Assembly (NCBI GenBank): GCA_905182985.1
Contig: CAJJDN010000072.1
Coordinates: 128,577-192,576, forward strand
DNA length: 64,000 bases
Direction of reading: 5' to 3'
Origin: Paramecium sonneborni
Lineage: Eukaryota > Ciliophora > Oligohymenophorea > Peniculida > Parameciidae
The notes below the pieces were generated by a model. It saw nothing but the letters and a program-made list of their open reading frames with translations, was not told the DNA's origin and searched no databases. A program made the position numbers and the translations under genes. Positions 11,990 through 24,570 of the stretch are shown in pieces; position 1 is the first letter of the stretch, and every line of letters begins with the position of its first letter.

Positions 11990-14773
11990 TCACATTTCTA
12001 CAACTCTCATGAAAACATCCTCTAATGTAGCTTAACTTATTCCCCAATCTTAAATTCTAAGTTCCTCTTTCTTTGACTCTATACACTCAAAAACTTCTGA
12101 TACAACTAATTTATTTTTATCAACTTAATAAATAAAGTTCCCATTAAATTCTTGAACAAGTATGGCATCGGGTAAAATCTTTTTTAAGAAGCTTTTAATC
12201 ATAGTTTAATAATATTTATGACTAAACTTAATATATTCTTTACTTATGAACATCGTTGTTTTTTTAAAGATAAAGTTCCTTATGAGAGCTAATAAATAGA
12301 TGATAACCACCTCCATACATACTCTTTAAACTTGTAGAATTTCCTATACATCTGAGAACTCCAGAACTTAAGATACCAATCTAATATAGAGTTAAAAAAA
12401 TTAAATTACTCGAGTACAAAGAACATCAGCTTCTTCCATTGAATGAGTAGTTAAGACCATGGCTCTTTTTCCTTTACATTGTGATATAATATCCCAAAGT
12501 TGTCTTCTATTTTCAGGATCTAATCCAGTGGAAGGTTCATCAAGAAATATTATTAATGGTTCTCCAACAAGTGCAATAGCAATTGATAATCTTCGCTTCA
12601 TACCACCAGAAAGTTGATTTGCATAATAATTGAAATAAGGTTCTAATTTGACTTCTGACATACTCTATTATACTTTAATGCGTTCATTTTATTTGTTTAT
12701 TCCTTTTAATCTAGCATAAAACAATAAATGTTCTTCAACTGTTAATTCAGGCCATAATAAATCAAATTATGGACAAACTCCAATATTCATTTAAACAGAT
12801 TGCATATTAGTTTTAATGCTATGTCCACCCACATATGCTTCTCCATCATTACATGTATATAATCCTGTAATTGCTGATAAAATAGAGGTTTTTCCAGCTC
12901 CATTAGGTCCTAATAAACCAAATATTTCTCCATGTTCAACTGCTATACAAAAACATTTAACAGCCACATTATTTTAATATACTTTTCTTAAATCTTTACA
13001 AATAAGAGGATAATCTTCGTAGTTTTTAATTTTATATACTTTTTCTCTTTCATTTTTAGAATCCTAATCTTCTTAAGCATCTTAGATATTAATTCTGTAT
13101 TCATCTTCATCCCTGAATTCTATTTTTTTCTTTTTAAAAAGTCTTAACACCCAAGGTTCACTAGAAACTCCAAATTCTTATGGAATTACTTCATGTAAAT
13201 AAACACCCAAGAGTCCAAAGAAAATGAAATTTACATATAGTGAAATAATGCATCCTTAAATTTCAGTAGTCAGAGGACTTATTTAAGTTATACAACCTGT
13301 TTGTGCACAAGCTGAAATGAATAAAGTAGATAATTACCCATAGAAAAAATATAAATAATTCTATTGAAGGCTATTTATGGTATCATTTATAAATAGATAG
13401 GAATTTCATAAGGATCTGGATAAATGGCTAGATTAGTAGTAAGTGCAATTATTGAACCCCATACTGAGAGTAAATATCCAATAATGGTAGCAGTTCTAGC
13501 TTTACTAATAAAGACTTAGAAAAAAAAGGACAACGAAATTTAACATAAACCCCATCCAGTTAAGACTATAATCTATAAATATAATGACTGATTACTAGAA
13601 GTGTAAGATTTGTATCTGATAATAGAGCTAATTGTATTAGATATGAACCAGTAAAAAGAAAGAGTGAAAATGTCAAAAGGGTCATTAATCCAGAAAATAG
13701 ATATTATAATACCCAATAATCCTTCATTTTCATACCATTCATTTTCATCATTTATAATAATCTCTCTTCTTTCTCTAAAACAATTGCATACAAAAAAACA
13801 GGAAGTAAGAGAGAAAGTGATAATGGATAAAGCATGGCTCCAATAACATTGATCAATTTTAATAAGAAACTTTTATCCTATCCTTTTAATGGCATATATT
13901 CAATTCCAGATACTAACCAAACATTAGGATTATGATAATGAAGTAACGCTCTTGAAATGAGATCAATTGTAGCTATTTAACCTTCAGCAACTAACATCAT
14001 CGTATTAGTTTTATTTGGTTACACCTTGTTTTAATATCTAATAAAGTTTATTGCATATTAAGGATTACCTGAGTTTTGTTATCCCATTACTTCTGTGATA
14101 TTCATGTAATCTGATATCATTTACTTGAATACTCATATTAATCTTCTTTTCATTAGCCTCAAAGAATGTATATGCACCATCAGGTATTAAATAAAGGTCT
14201 ATCATTTAATAATATAAATACCTTATAGATCAGATCCTCTTACAAAAGGTACTGTGTGCAAATATTCTATTTGATGATAAATATCCAAATTTATAGTGCT
14301 ATTGGGTTACTACAGAAAAGGCACGTTCTTAAATGCCATTTCATGATCTTAAGTTTGATAACTACATCCAGGACGTTGAAGGATATGTCTCAAAAGTCCA
14401 ATTGATCTTATTGATATATGCAGAATTCTTACTAATTTCCATCATTATAACCTAAAAATTATTTATCCTATTCTCTTAACTAAGTGCTGTTGAAATAATA
14501 CCTATGTATTATTATCTTATTATACCATTGTAAACATGTCAAATTCAATAATCCTGGTAATGCTGAATAAATAACTGGGACATTGAATAAATATGGAAAA
14601 TCCAATGAAAAATTAGCTCCCTTGAATTAGTCGAATGCCACTTCTTGAATCAAATAGACAAATCCTAAGCACAAGAGAGGGGTAAACATCTAGCATAGAT
14701 TAGTCCCTATCTATCGAGATTATAGAGCAGCATTTTTATAAAATAAAGCTCTAAATTAATAACTCTTCTTCAT
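11990..14773 (-). CDS. ABC transporter, subfamily A, half-size (TMD-NBD)
   Basis: About 860 residues: an ABCA-type N-terminus ([19 protein letters not shown]), a luminal loop, a membrane region containing the family motif [31 protein letters not shown] and the pre-[16 protein letters not shown], then one nucleotide-binding domain with Walker [11 protein letters not shown]-loop [13 protein letters not shown], signature [10 protein letters not shown], Walker [14 protein letters not shown] and switch TTHSMEEAD. Introns: 14407-14432, 14199-14221, 14038-14068, 13573-13595, 13312-13337, 12381-12409, 12227-12251, and probably 14502-14525 (in frame either way). One TMD and one NBD predict a dimer moving lipids or hydrophobic solutes; the substrate is unknown. 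Its start lies 10 bp from the next divergent gene. Confidence 0.92.
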
Positions 14774-14783
14774 TTAATTTAAT
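14774..14783. promoter_or_regulatory. 10-bp divergent gap between ABCA transporter and the next gene
   Basis: Only ten bases separate the two predicted start codons, read on opposite strands. The ABCA start is supported by family sequence beginning directly after it. The plus-strand start could be a later Met, which would widen the gap. Confidence 0.4.
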
Positions 14784-15583
14784 ATGTTCTCAAACAATTA
14801 ATACAAACATAACTTCAAGAACAGTTTCAACGAGTATTATTCTGGTCAATCCTATACTTCACTACCTAGATTTCTATTAATTCAAGAATTTAATAAAGAT
14901 GCTAAAGAAATGAGCCAATTTGTTCCATTTATTAGAGAGCGAGATTAGATGAATCGTTTAGTTCGTATTAATTCAGAGAAACATAAATTAAACATTAATA
15001 AATCAAGATCTCCATCTAATAGAAATTAAACTCCTGATTAATTTTGGTAATTTAACAAAAATCAAATAATCCCAGAAAAGAGATAAAAGAGGAGCTTTAA
15101 ATTTAATTACTAAATCAAAACAGAACCTAAAACAGAATAAATATTAGAACCTCTTCCAAATAAATAAAACGAATTAGATATATCTAATGTTAAAACGGAT
15201 AGAAATGTAATTTACCCTCCCATTCAAATGAAATAGAGAAATAATAAATTAGCACATACTAATTTATATGGAAAGTAGAATGAAGAATCTAAAAAATAAT
15301 AAATTTCAATACCTTTTGAGATGCTTTAACCTTACATTAACTAAGAAATGGAATTAATAAAATAAGATCTCTTTTTTAAAGTAGATCAAGATTATTAATT
15401 TCCCAGTGACTTGAGTGAAAAATTAATCTAGCAAAAAAAGTAATTATTATATATTAAATGTCTTTTCTAAGACATATAGAAAATTTGAAAAAAAGACTTA
15501 AAGAATGGGGTGAAACGAAAACGGAGGAAGATATTGAAGATTTAAAATAGCATGCTAAATTCATTCTTTCTAAAAATTCTTGA
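14784..15583 (+). CDS. Unknown basic, Asn/Gln-rich protein
   Basis: A 259-residue protein not recognised from sequence. It is polar, rich in Asn, Gln, Lys, with SRSPSNRN resembling a phosphorylation-prone linker, and a helical C-terminus (LKKRLKEWGETKTEEDIEDL). A 20-nt intron at 15460-15479 removes an in-frame TGA and opens the final helix; this is among the shortest introns in the window. The first Met lies 10 bp from the divergent transporter; a later start (Met near residue 43) is possible. Confidence 0.65.
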
Positions 15584-15608
15584 TTAGTGTTATAATATAA
15601 AAAATTAA

Positions 15609-15818
15609 ATGAATACGATTGATTCAGTAGAGTCTTTTGATTGGATTCATGAAATTGCAAGCAATGAATAAAGATTAATAGAAAGAAGAATAGTGCTTTA
15701 ACTTTAAAGTTTGGGCTTAGAATATGGTATAGACTCAACAAAGAAGTAGGACCAGTACTTTAAAAAGAATTTCTCATTTAATTTCAATCTAAATTAGTTA
15801 CAGAAGAAAAGACAATGA
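15609..15818 (+). CDS. Small hypothetical protein (69 residues)
   Basis: A short intronless frame with a coding-like N-terminus (SFDWIHEIASNEQRLIERR) and amphipathic helices. It begins 25 bp after the previous stop and ends 51 bp before the next gene start. No family is recognised, and a frame of this length can occur by chance under a one-stop code. Confidence 0.4.
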
Positions 15819-15869
15819 TGATTCCTCTTTAAAAATGATTTTCTCTATTTCTATATAATAAAATATAAA

Positions 15870-16550
15870 ATGTAAACACATCATTTACTTGCTGCTTTGA
15901 GAATCGAAAAACCAAACTAAAAACCATAATTTTTGAAAATTCTTAAAGATCATAACATAGTAAATTGCACTACTGAATAAATTGACTTAGCTTGGTAACA
16001 TTGTTTATAAAAAGAATATAAATAAGTTATTGAAGCTTTATAATAACAGAGAATAAGAAGTATATCATTAAATTCTCAAAAAATTTAAACTAAATTACAA
16101 CCTCTTGTATAAATATTTGATAAAATGGATAATATAAGAAAAAGAGAAGGAAATGAAAAAGAAATTAATAAATAATTGAGTGCCTTGAAATTTGAAGCTG
16201 AAAGGAAATTAAAAGACTTTATAAATGAATCCTGTTTAGATCGTAGCTTTACGCAAGTTTTATAGGAGAAGATTGTTGAATTTTAAGGAGAAAGAAATAA
16301 ACTAAATGAAGAATAAGGTAAAGAGGGTAGTAAAAAAGCATAACAAAGACTAATCGATCGTAAAAAGCTTAAATCTGAAAAACTGAAGGAATAAATTAAA
16401 TTTTTTTAACTTTTTGATGACAATAAAACAAGAACATAGGCTATATGTGCAAAATTACAAAATACTTCAGTTCCTAGATATAAGTCTACATTAAATGATA
16501 AAGAAGAATAAAGAATAAATAAAATAATGAATACTAAGTTTTTATTATGA
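15870..16550 (+). CDS. Unknown coiled-coil protein (226 residues)
   Basis: An intronless frame coding a mostly helical, charged protein: LLAALRIEKP near the start, then an extended coiled coil from about residue 60 (RKREGNEKEINKQLSALK and following heptads) to a basic C-terminus. No enzymatic motif is present. It converges on the PH-kinase gene with 8 bp between the two stop codons, so the 3' untranslated regions must be tiny or overlap. Confidence 0.65.
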
Positions 16551-16558
16551 ATTCTTTA

Positions 16559-17982
16559 TCATTCAATAATGTGATCACTGCCATTTCTTGATTTTTTATT
16601 AATATCATCAAAAGAAGGGAAGTAATTTGATCCTAAACTTTATTCAAAACTTTGTTGACTACCTCTAATAACTTATATCTTTATATCACCAATATTGTCA
16701 TTAGAATTAGTTATCTACATAGGTTTGATATGTGGAAATGTTCTAACTATTTCGTGGGGACTTTCATCTGCAATACCTAAGTCTCCTAAATATATAGTTA
16801 CATTATTATAGATATACCTTAAATGGATTCTTCGAAAAATGGATGTAAAAGGGCTTATTCTGGAGAAATTCTTTTAATTGGATCTTTTTATAACATTTAT
16901 TTTAACAAATCCAAAATTTCATTGGAACAACTCTTGAAATAATTATTACACTTAAATTTTTTATTATTTTCAAGGATTTCATCGCTATTATTTCCACTAA
17001 ATAATGATTTTCTACTTAAAAGCTTATAAAATATTGCACCTAAACTAAACATATCAACTTTAGTAGTATATGGATATTTATCTATAAACATTTCTGGAGC
17101 AATATAACCAGGAGTTCCACATAATTAACGATGAGGTGTTGATAAAGGGATAGCCAATCCAAAATCTATAATTTTCACTGTTTCTACTTTATTAGGTTCT
17201 AAAAGTACTAAATTTTCTAATTTTAAATCTCTATGTATAATATTTAGTAGATTTAAATAACATAATGCTTTCAAGCATCTCTAATTGATTTATAATTTTA
17301 ATACACTCATTATAGCCTTTATTTAAAAAATGTTCAATTATGACTTTTTTGTGAATGAGTTTAATGTTTCACCTTTTAGCAATTCCATTATAATATAATA
17401 AGACTTTTCTCCTTCATAAAGATCAACCATTTTTACAATTGAATCATGCTCGACTAATCTCATTAACTCAATTTCTTGGAGCAAACGATTCTTTTTTATT
17501 TTAATTTCATACATATCTTTCTTTATCATCTCTTTTAAAAATATAATCTTTTCTAATGCATTTTGAAGCGAATTCATAATGTGTTATTTTATTTACAACC
17601 TTATATACTTTACTTGATGCACCAGAGCCAAGTAATTCTTTACTCTCATATATTGCTGATATATTCCCAAAGAATATAAGAGCATGTAATTTTCTATACA
17701 AAGCTTCTAGGTCGGCTTTATCAGCGTGAAACCATTTGAGTTCTTTATTATATTTAATTCCAAATGCAATCAGTTAGTTAGATTCAGTTTTCCAAAAAAC
17801 TAAATTTTAGAATGTTAAATCATGGAGGTACTTAGATTATTGAAAGTTTACTGACTCTTTTAGTGTGAATGTTTTCTTACTTCTGATATTTATATGCGAT
17901 CATCTTAAATTAAAAGATGATATTGTTTATCTTTAAAGAAATGCTTACGTTAACATCTAATATAAAAAGAATTTTGATCCAT
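16559..17982 (-). CDS. PH-domain Ser/Thr protein kinase
   Basis: A 447-residue protein. The N-terminal 95 residues resemble a PH-like fold (MDQNSFYIRCQRKHFF, KELKWFHADKADLEAL as the C-terminal helix). The kinase domain starts at LGSGASSKVY (glycine loop near 115) and shows the catalytic-loop HRDLKLENLV, IDFGLA (DFG), and GTPGYIAPE. Lysine in FASKCIRK is the likely ATP anchor. Ser/Thr type is inferred from LKLEN. Introns 17855-17880, 17491-17512 and 16786-16817 (32 nt) restore the frame. The arrangement PH then kinase recalls AKT/PDK relatives and is common in Paramecium kinases; ligand and substrate are unknown. Confidence 0.88.
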
Positions 17983-18271
17983 TTATTATAACAAAATAAT
18001 TTATAGATAATTTGAAAATTATGATTGCTGTCAAATAACTCATGATATTTATATGAATATTATAGTTTGAGCTAATTTTAAAGTTTTATTTTTAATTTTG
18101 TGAATATCAAATTCTTAATGATAGATTTAAAATGATTAAATAGATTATCTATTGATTTAATATAAGGTATATATTTTAAGATTATGTAATTATTTAAATA
18201 ATGTTTTGAAGTATATAAATATAGTATGAAAAATAATATTATGTACTTTTTATTGATTATATGTCACGTTT

Positions 18272-19242
18272 TCAGCCAATTAAATAGCTTAATTCATAGT
18301 CAGCTTTCAATGATTGATCAACTACAGTTTTATTATTTTTGTGGTATTCTTCAATATCTACTAATTTATCTCCAACAACTTAATCAAATCCAGTATTTTC
18401 TAAAGCTTTATAATTGGCAATCAATTTAGTTAAGTTGATATAAGAAGGACAATATAATTGTTATCCAATAATACAATTATTAGTTGGATGAATAATCTAA
18501 AGAATAAGAAAAGGAGATAAATTACTTTTTCAATGAAAGAACTATTAAGTTTAGCTTTATAATTATTTCCAAGACTATCTTCAATTAAATGAACAATAGA
18601 CTTAAAATCAATATGTTTATGTCCTTTAGCTAATAGTAATTTGCCAGCATGATCTCCAGCAAGAACTCTAGCAACAATAGCTTCTAAATCTCCAGTAAAG
18701 ATAGGTGCACATGATTATCCAGTACTTTTGAAATAAATGCTTTATCCATTATAAATTCTTTGAGCAATTTTATTAGTAAATGTACTTTAGGGTCCAAATG
18801 TAATATCAGATCTAATACCAACTAATTAAGGTATAAAACGACGTCCTTCAACTTCTAAGTGTTTCCATTCATCAATCTCTTCTTAATGATCATGTTCAAC
18901 TGGAGCTACATAAGCTACAGTTTTATAATTTCTAGTCTTTGCCAAATCTAGAGTAGCAACTAATAAATTTTTCTTTGAAGCTGTCACTTAATAATAGTCA
19001 TGGCTCACATAAAGAAGATTATTAGCTTATTTGATTACATCATGTAAATCTTAACGATCATTAAATTTGAATAACTCTATATTGGTTGAGAATTATTGCT
19101 TGAATTTAAGTAATCTTTAAACAGTGAAATAAGTAGGGAAGATATCAGCACAAATGATCTTCTCATACTTACCACTTTCAGCAGCTACTTTTAAGAATCC
19201 TTAAGCAATTCTATTGCTAGCATTTAGAATCAAAAGAGACAT
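18272..19242 (-). CDS. SDR/NmrA-like NAD(P)-binding protein (putative)
   Basis: A 313-residue protein resembling the extended short-chain dehydrogenase or NmrA-like fold: an N-terminal beta-alpha unit MSLLILNASNRIAQGFL in place of the glycine-rich GxxGxxG loop, alternating strands and helices (KTVAYVAPVEH), and a middle RSDITFGP. The glycine loop is degenerate and no clear YxxxK catalytic pair is seen, so cofactor binding or catalysis may be lost; complex I subunit NDUFA9-like or atypical epimerase are alternatives. One 29-nt intron at 18497-18525. Confidence 0.5.
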
Positions 19243-19443
19243 ATCAAATAAATAATTATATTTAGGATTTAATATCTAAGTAAATTTATATATACAAAAT
19301 ATCAAAGTCCTCTAGATTTTCTTGTACGTATTAAATAACATTTAAATTCATCAACAAGTTTACTTAATTATTAAGTTTCTCTTTATTTCTACAATTTCTA
19401 TTCTTTTTAAATTTAGAACTATTTCTATCTTAAATCAAAATTT

Positions 19444-22400
19444 TCAAAATTATGAGCTTTCCTTGGTGTCTAATGAGAATTCAATAATGTTTATTAACTA
19501 ATCAATAAATGAATAATACATCTATCTAATAAAGGAATCATCATCTAAATAATTATCACCATCATATTTTGAACCTATCTAAACTTGAACAGTATTCTAT
19601 TATATACTTAACATAGGTTATCTTTTACTATTATTTCTTCTCTCCATCTCTTCCACTACCTTTTATACTATAATATCTATATATCTATCTTAATCAATGC
19701 TATTAAGTGAATTATTGTTTGAACTAACTGTTGGAGTCTTTGATATTTTCAAATAAGGTTATTTATTCTCTTTTACTTCTTCATTTGGTAATCTTATAAA
19801 CATTTCCTTTATATTAATTTCATCTAATCTTTCTTATATTATTGATTAATTGCTTTCATCTGTACTTGTCTATTTATCTTATTTCTAATCCCTTTAGCAA
19901 TTATTAAATTATTTTATAAATCTTCTTACTTCTGGACTAACAGAATCTCTAAATTATTTCATATCAGTTAATTATTTTTTATTAAATTATAATATAGTAC
20001 CATAATTCATTTCAATTTTTTAGCTAACATAATAGCCTTTGTTATCTACTTTAATGATCTTTTCGGTTTTCTCAACAACCCCTAATCTTTCTTTTTCTAT
20101 TTTATTATTAATACATTTATTTACTTATCTACTATACTATGATTACAGTAATTCTGTAAATGGTAAAAACTATCTGATTTAATTAGATTTTACTTCTAAT
20201 TTAAATCTTCTTATATCATCTATATCTATTACATAATAATTCATATATTCTTAAAAAACATTTGAATCATATTCAGTATCAATCTTTGGTTTTACAGAAT
20301 TGCCCTTTTAAAATTGATTATATTCATCTATAACTACTGATATATTATTATGAGGATAAAATTTATTATAATCATACCCTTATTCAAAATCTGTTAATAC
20401 TTACATATTTTTCCTCATTTCTTATTATAAATTTCCATTATACTTCTCTACTTCCTCTTTAAAGATTTGATAATCTGCCATAATATCTTCCAACTTTTAT
20501 TAAATAATTGTATCGCTCTTGCTATCTTCATCACTTTCTAATGCATTTTTAAATTAATTTATTGATGTATTCTTTACATTTACACTGCTTTAAGAAGATA
20601 TTATAGCTTAAGATAGACTTTTTGTTAAACTAAATATTTCTTATTATTTCATTTATATTTATTGTATCTGTCTCTATGACTTTTTTACACTCTTTTCCCA
20701 ATTCCTTCTTCTATTTCTATCCTCTTTAAATTTAGATCTTAGTTTAAAACCTTTCTTTATAGAATCATCTTCTAAACCTTCTGATATTATTTCATCTACA
20801 TTACAATCCTCAGTCAAATGTTTATGAGTTTATATTTACATCTATAATTCCTTTGCTTTTATTGTTATTTCCTAATTATACTTACGTGCACAATAATTTA
20901 TTCGATCTTTTCTTACAAAATCTTTCATTATTGCTTAAATGCACTTTGCCTTTGTCTTTTAATAAACATATAAATCAACTACAAAATGTAAAGATGGACA
21001 ATCTCTTATTACATGTCCTGGTAAATCACAAGAATAACAATGAATATTTAATATCTAAAGTTGATTCTTATTAACCTCAGAATTGATCAAAAAGAATTTT
21101 TCTCTATCTTCTGGAAATTTTGATAACAAATCTATAAAATCATTTCTTTTTAATACAAATATATCAGTAAATCCATCACTTTTTGCAGATGCTGTTCTTT
21201 CAGTATTACCAAAAAAACTAATTTCACCAAATATTTATTTATTTGTCAATCTTGCAACTATTTATCTTGTTTTTATTAAAATTATATTAATTTATCCTTC
21301 TTAAATAAAATAAAGTGATTATTCATTTTTTATTTCATTTTCTATAAAAATATATTCATCTGGTTAAAAAGTTTATTCAATCAAGATTTAAGTTAATTCA
21401 ATTAAAAAGTTTCTTGAAAAAGTTTAACAAATTAATTTATAATTAGCTAAAATATTTCCATTTACTTGTATAGTAAATTCAAATTTTAAAGAAACTGAAA
21501 GATTTGAACAAATAGATTCTTAATTTATACTACGATGTGTATCCCAAAGATATTATAAATATCTTCTTACTCTATTCTATAATTATTTAGGAATTTTAAC
21601 TTTTCCCATATAATTATTGATTTCTGCTATCCTTTTTTAATATTGATCTTATTTTTAACTAAGTTGTTACATCGTATTACCAATGGTATTCATAGTAAAT
21701 GAAAAAACACCACAAGCAATCAAAAGAAAAAATACTCCAAATAATCTTTCAGTTGGTGTTTAAGGTGAAAGATCTCCATAACCAACTGTAATCATAGTAG
21801 TAACAGCCCAATAGACTGAATTAACATATCTAATTTACCATGGTTCTTCATAAATTCCATAAATTACTAACCAATTATAATTTGAATCCTCACTTTAGGC
21901 AATAAAATGAAAAATACAACCTAACCAATGTGACCAAAATAAAACAAAAGCACATAATTTTAAAAAACTAGCTAATGTTTAAACAATCGAATTTTCAGAA
22001 AAATATTCTTCTATTTTATCCACTATGGCTTTCAATTTAGCCAATCTTAATAATCTAATCACTTTTATAAATCTAAAAAATTTTAAAATTCTAAAAATTT
22101 AAGCACTTTTTTATAAATTTGTTTAAGATGTAGAGATTTCATCTTCTGCTTCTCCTGTTAAAGCCACTGTAAATAATAAATCATATGGAAATGATGAAAT
22201 CATATCAATCCAAAACCATAATCTTAAATAATCTATTGCAATTTCTTTATAGGAATAGTTTATATTACCATTCTTATATATAGCAGTATTAAATGTAATC
22301 AAAATATCTAATAAAAATGATGCTGTAATAACATAACCGAATTAACTACTAACTTCAATATCAAAACTAATCCTTATTGGAATTGTAATAATTTCATAAA

Positions 22401-22839
22401 GGATTAAAATCATACAAAAAAAATCCCAAAGTATTTTGATTGTATTATCAGGATTAAATGTAAAACAATAAATTATTTCTTATTTGTTTTTTCTATTCAT
22501 AATGATTCTTTAATTTTCACTCTATGAAGATTTGGTAAGTTCTTTTATTTTTTCATTTCTTTCTTTTTCATCCAAATGAACATCATCAAAAGGAAGATAT
22601 ATTTAATCAATGTCTTGCAGTCTAGATTCTAACTTAATTTTTCCACTATAAACACATTTATCAGCCAGAATCCTTTTTTCATTTAAACTAAGTTCACATG
22701 GATCATTACGATCCTTATTACTTTTTTAAATGAATTCATTTTTTCTAAGTTCTTAATCTCCTCTTCTAGACATTAGTGCTTAATCTTCATTAGGTACTCT
22801 TGCAGAATATTATTCGACTTCCATATAGATTGAGTTCAT
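19444..22839 (-). CDS. Cyclic-nucleotide-gated/HCN-type K+ channel with CCHC-like motif and long tail
   Basis: A 1131-residue intronless gene. Six membrane helices: S4 voltage sensor FRILKFFRFIKVIRLLR carries basic residues every third position, and the pore has TVGYGDLSP, a K+-selective filter. A C-linker and cyclic-nucleotide-binding domain follow (ending EISFFGNTERTASAKSDG near residue 590). Directly after comes CYSCDLPGHVIRDCP, spaced like a CCHC zinc knuckle, then about 400 polar Asn/Gln/Glu-rich residues. It is expected in the ciliary or cell membrane, linking membrane potential to cAMP or cGMP. The long disordered tail and zinc-knuckle-like motif are unusual for animal homologues. Confidence 0.93.
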
Positions 22840-22842
22840 TTG

Positions 22843-23685
22843 ATATGTAAAAATTATGAATAACAATTTCATTAGGAAATTACAAATATCATTAAGGCAA
22901 CCTTCATAATAAATTCAAAATATCTGGAGAAGGTGGAATAAGAGGTCTACTGCACTTTTAACATGACTTTTATTAAGGGTACCAAAGTTAAGAATATAGA
23001 GTATTAAAGGAACAAACTGATCCATCTAAAACTTTTAACATAAAATTAACAAAAACACCCATCTTACCATTTACAAAATTAAGCTTTTTAAATTATATCT
23101 AAAACAATCATATTCATATTCATTTTTATCAATAAATTGATATATATATATTTTGGAATTCTTTTAGATATATTTTGAGTTCTGTAATTCATAAGAATAG
23201 CCATTTTTTGTATATTTCATAAATTACAATTACTCTTATTAAATCATATCAATATCACTTTATTCTATAAATAAAATAACACTTTTCACACTCCTCTTCA
23301 AAGAAATGTTGCTTAATACAAATTGATTTAACATATTAAGAATAAATTGCAATAATTTTTTTTGACATTTTCTTCCATTTTTCTAAGTACATAAAATGAA
23401 AATTGATTCACGATATATCTTATCTCTTACATAATTGTCTCATTTTTTAAATATATTGCATATTTTCATCTAATTATGTCCTATTTGCATTTATTGGGCA
23501 AACAATTTGTGATAAATAAGAGATAAAATGAACAATCTACAATCTTAATTTAATTTTTTTCATTCCAAAAAATAAGGAAAGTTTAAATCATTAAAATTAA
23601 GATTCAAAAGGTCATTTTTCTCATTTGTATTTGTTTCAACTTCAATATAATTTGATGACAATATAAATGATAGATATTTGAACAT
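22843..23685 (-). pseudogene. Relic coding sequence with three in-frame TGA codons
   Basis: One continuous reading frame of about 280 codons from ATG at 23685 (MFKYLSFILSSNYIEVETN) to the channel gene is interrupted only by TGA at 23560-23562, 23440-23442 and 22915-22917. No GT...AG intron can remove the first two, since no GT lies within 30 nt upstream. Between stops the sequence stays protein-like (CRLFILSLIYHKLF; 175 codons open between the second and third). This looks like a decaying gene that has kept its frame. The family is not recognised. The frame happens to be the same as that of the channel downstream. Confidence 0.55.
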
Positions 23686-23792
23686 TAATTAATTAATACA
23701 TTTATTATTTTATACTTTATTTCAATAAAATCACATCACATATAATAGATAATATAAATAATAGGTATATGAACATTAATTAAAGAATTTAA
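23686..23792 (-). repeat. Diverged short duplicate of the relic's 5' end
   Basis: The stretch near 23755-23785 contains the pattern MFIYLLFILS on the minus strand, closely resembling the relic start MFKYLSFILS at 23685, with matching flanking ttaattaatgttca. This suggests a partial local duplication of the gene start. Confidence 0.4.
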
Positions 23793-24512
23793 TCATTATT
23801 TTTTATGCTTTATTATGCCTAATTTACTTAATCTAGTTTAAACTTCTTGTTTTTCATCAGTAGTATGTATTTTATGAATAGCAGCTGAATATGATTATAA
23901 ACCAGCAGATGATATCAAGAGTAATCTATTGAAAAAATGTTTGAAAAGTCCTTTTAACTCATCATTTTTATCTTCAATATAATTTTTATATGTAAAATTG
24001 AAAGTCTAACCTTTTTCAGATTTTTCCCTTTTAGCCTCTTATAACTGTTTTTCTAATTGTAATAGTTTATCATCATTTTTTTATAACAAGTCGTTTTTCT
24101 TTGAATCCAATTTTTTATAGATTGCTGCCTTTTCTTTATACTCAGCTAACGCTTTTTTTTATGTTTCAACAGCTCTTTGTCCATCACTTAAGCTTGAAAT
24201 TATCTTAGTTTTGATTAACTTTATGAGACCTTTGTCTTAATCATCATTTATTTTATCTCTTAACTTTGAGTTAACTTCTTAAATTGCCTTCTTTAATTCA
24301 TCAAGTAGATCCATTAAACTTGGTGTCTCTTAAAAAGGTTCTTTAGCAAGTCCACTTAAAAATTCTGAAAAATCATGATATGCCTGGTATCGATCGATCT
24401 CTACCTTCAATATTTTTTCAAATTAAATACGAAGATCAAAACAAAATCTATCATCTTTGCATAAACTTTAGTATATTTCCTCAAATTATTATTCAGATGT
24501 TTCTACCTACAT
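23793..24512 (-). CDS. BAR-domain-like coiled-coil protein, copy A
   Basis: A 239-residue intronless protein, almost wholly helical. The pattern matches BAR/arfaptin-like domains: a first helix (ILKVEIDRYQAYHDFSEFLSGLAK), an amphipathic middle (AVETQKKALAEYKEKAAIYK) and a final helix with LKGLFKHFFNRLLL. BAR dimers sense or bend membranes during endocytosis and tubulation. Copy B lies 470 bp upstream on the same strand with the same helix order and C-terminal GLQS motif, so they are local paralogues. Assignment is by pattern, not by a diagnostic motif. Confidence 0.6.
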
Positions 24513-24570
24513 ATCAATAATTTATTTTTAAAATAGATTAGAAAGAGAATATTAATACAAATCATGAATA

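Noticed and set aside
13741..13800. Apparent frameshift in the ABCA transporter at a GA-rich run
   Set aside because: On careful re-reading the frame passes straight through [16 protein letters not shown], and the exon between the flanking introns has the right length. There is no break.
22843..22914. N-terminal extension of the K+ channel, since the upstream frame is in register
   Set aside because: A TGA at 22915 closes that frame and there is no start codon giving a family-like extension; the Met at 22839 is kept.
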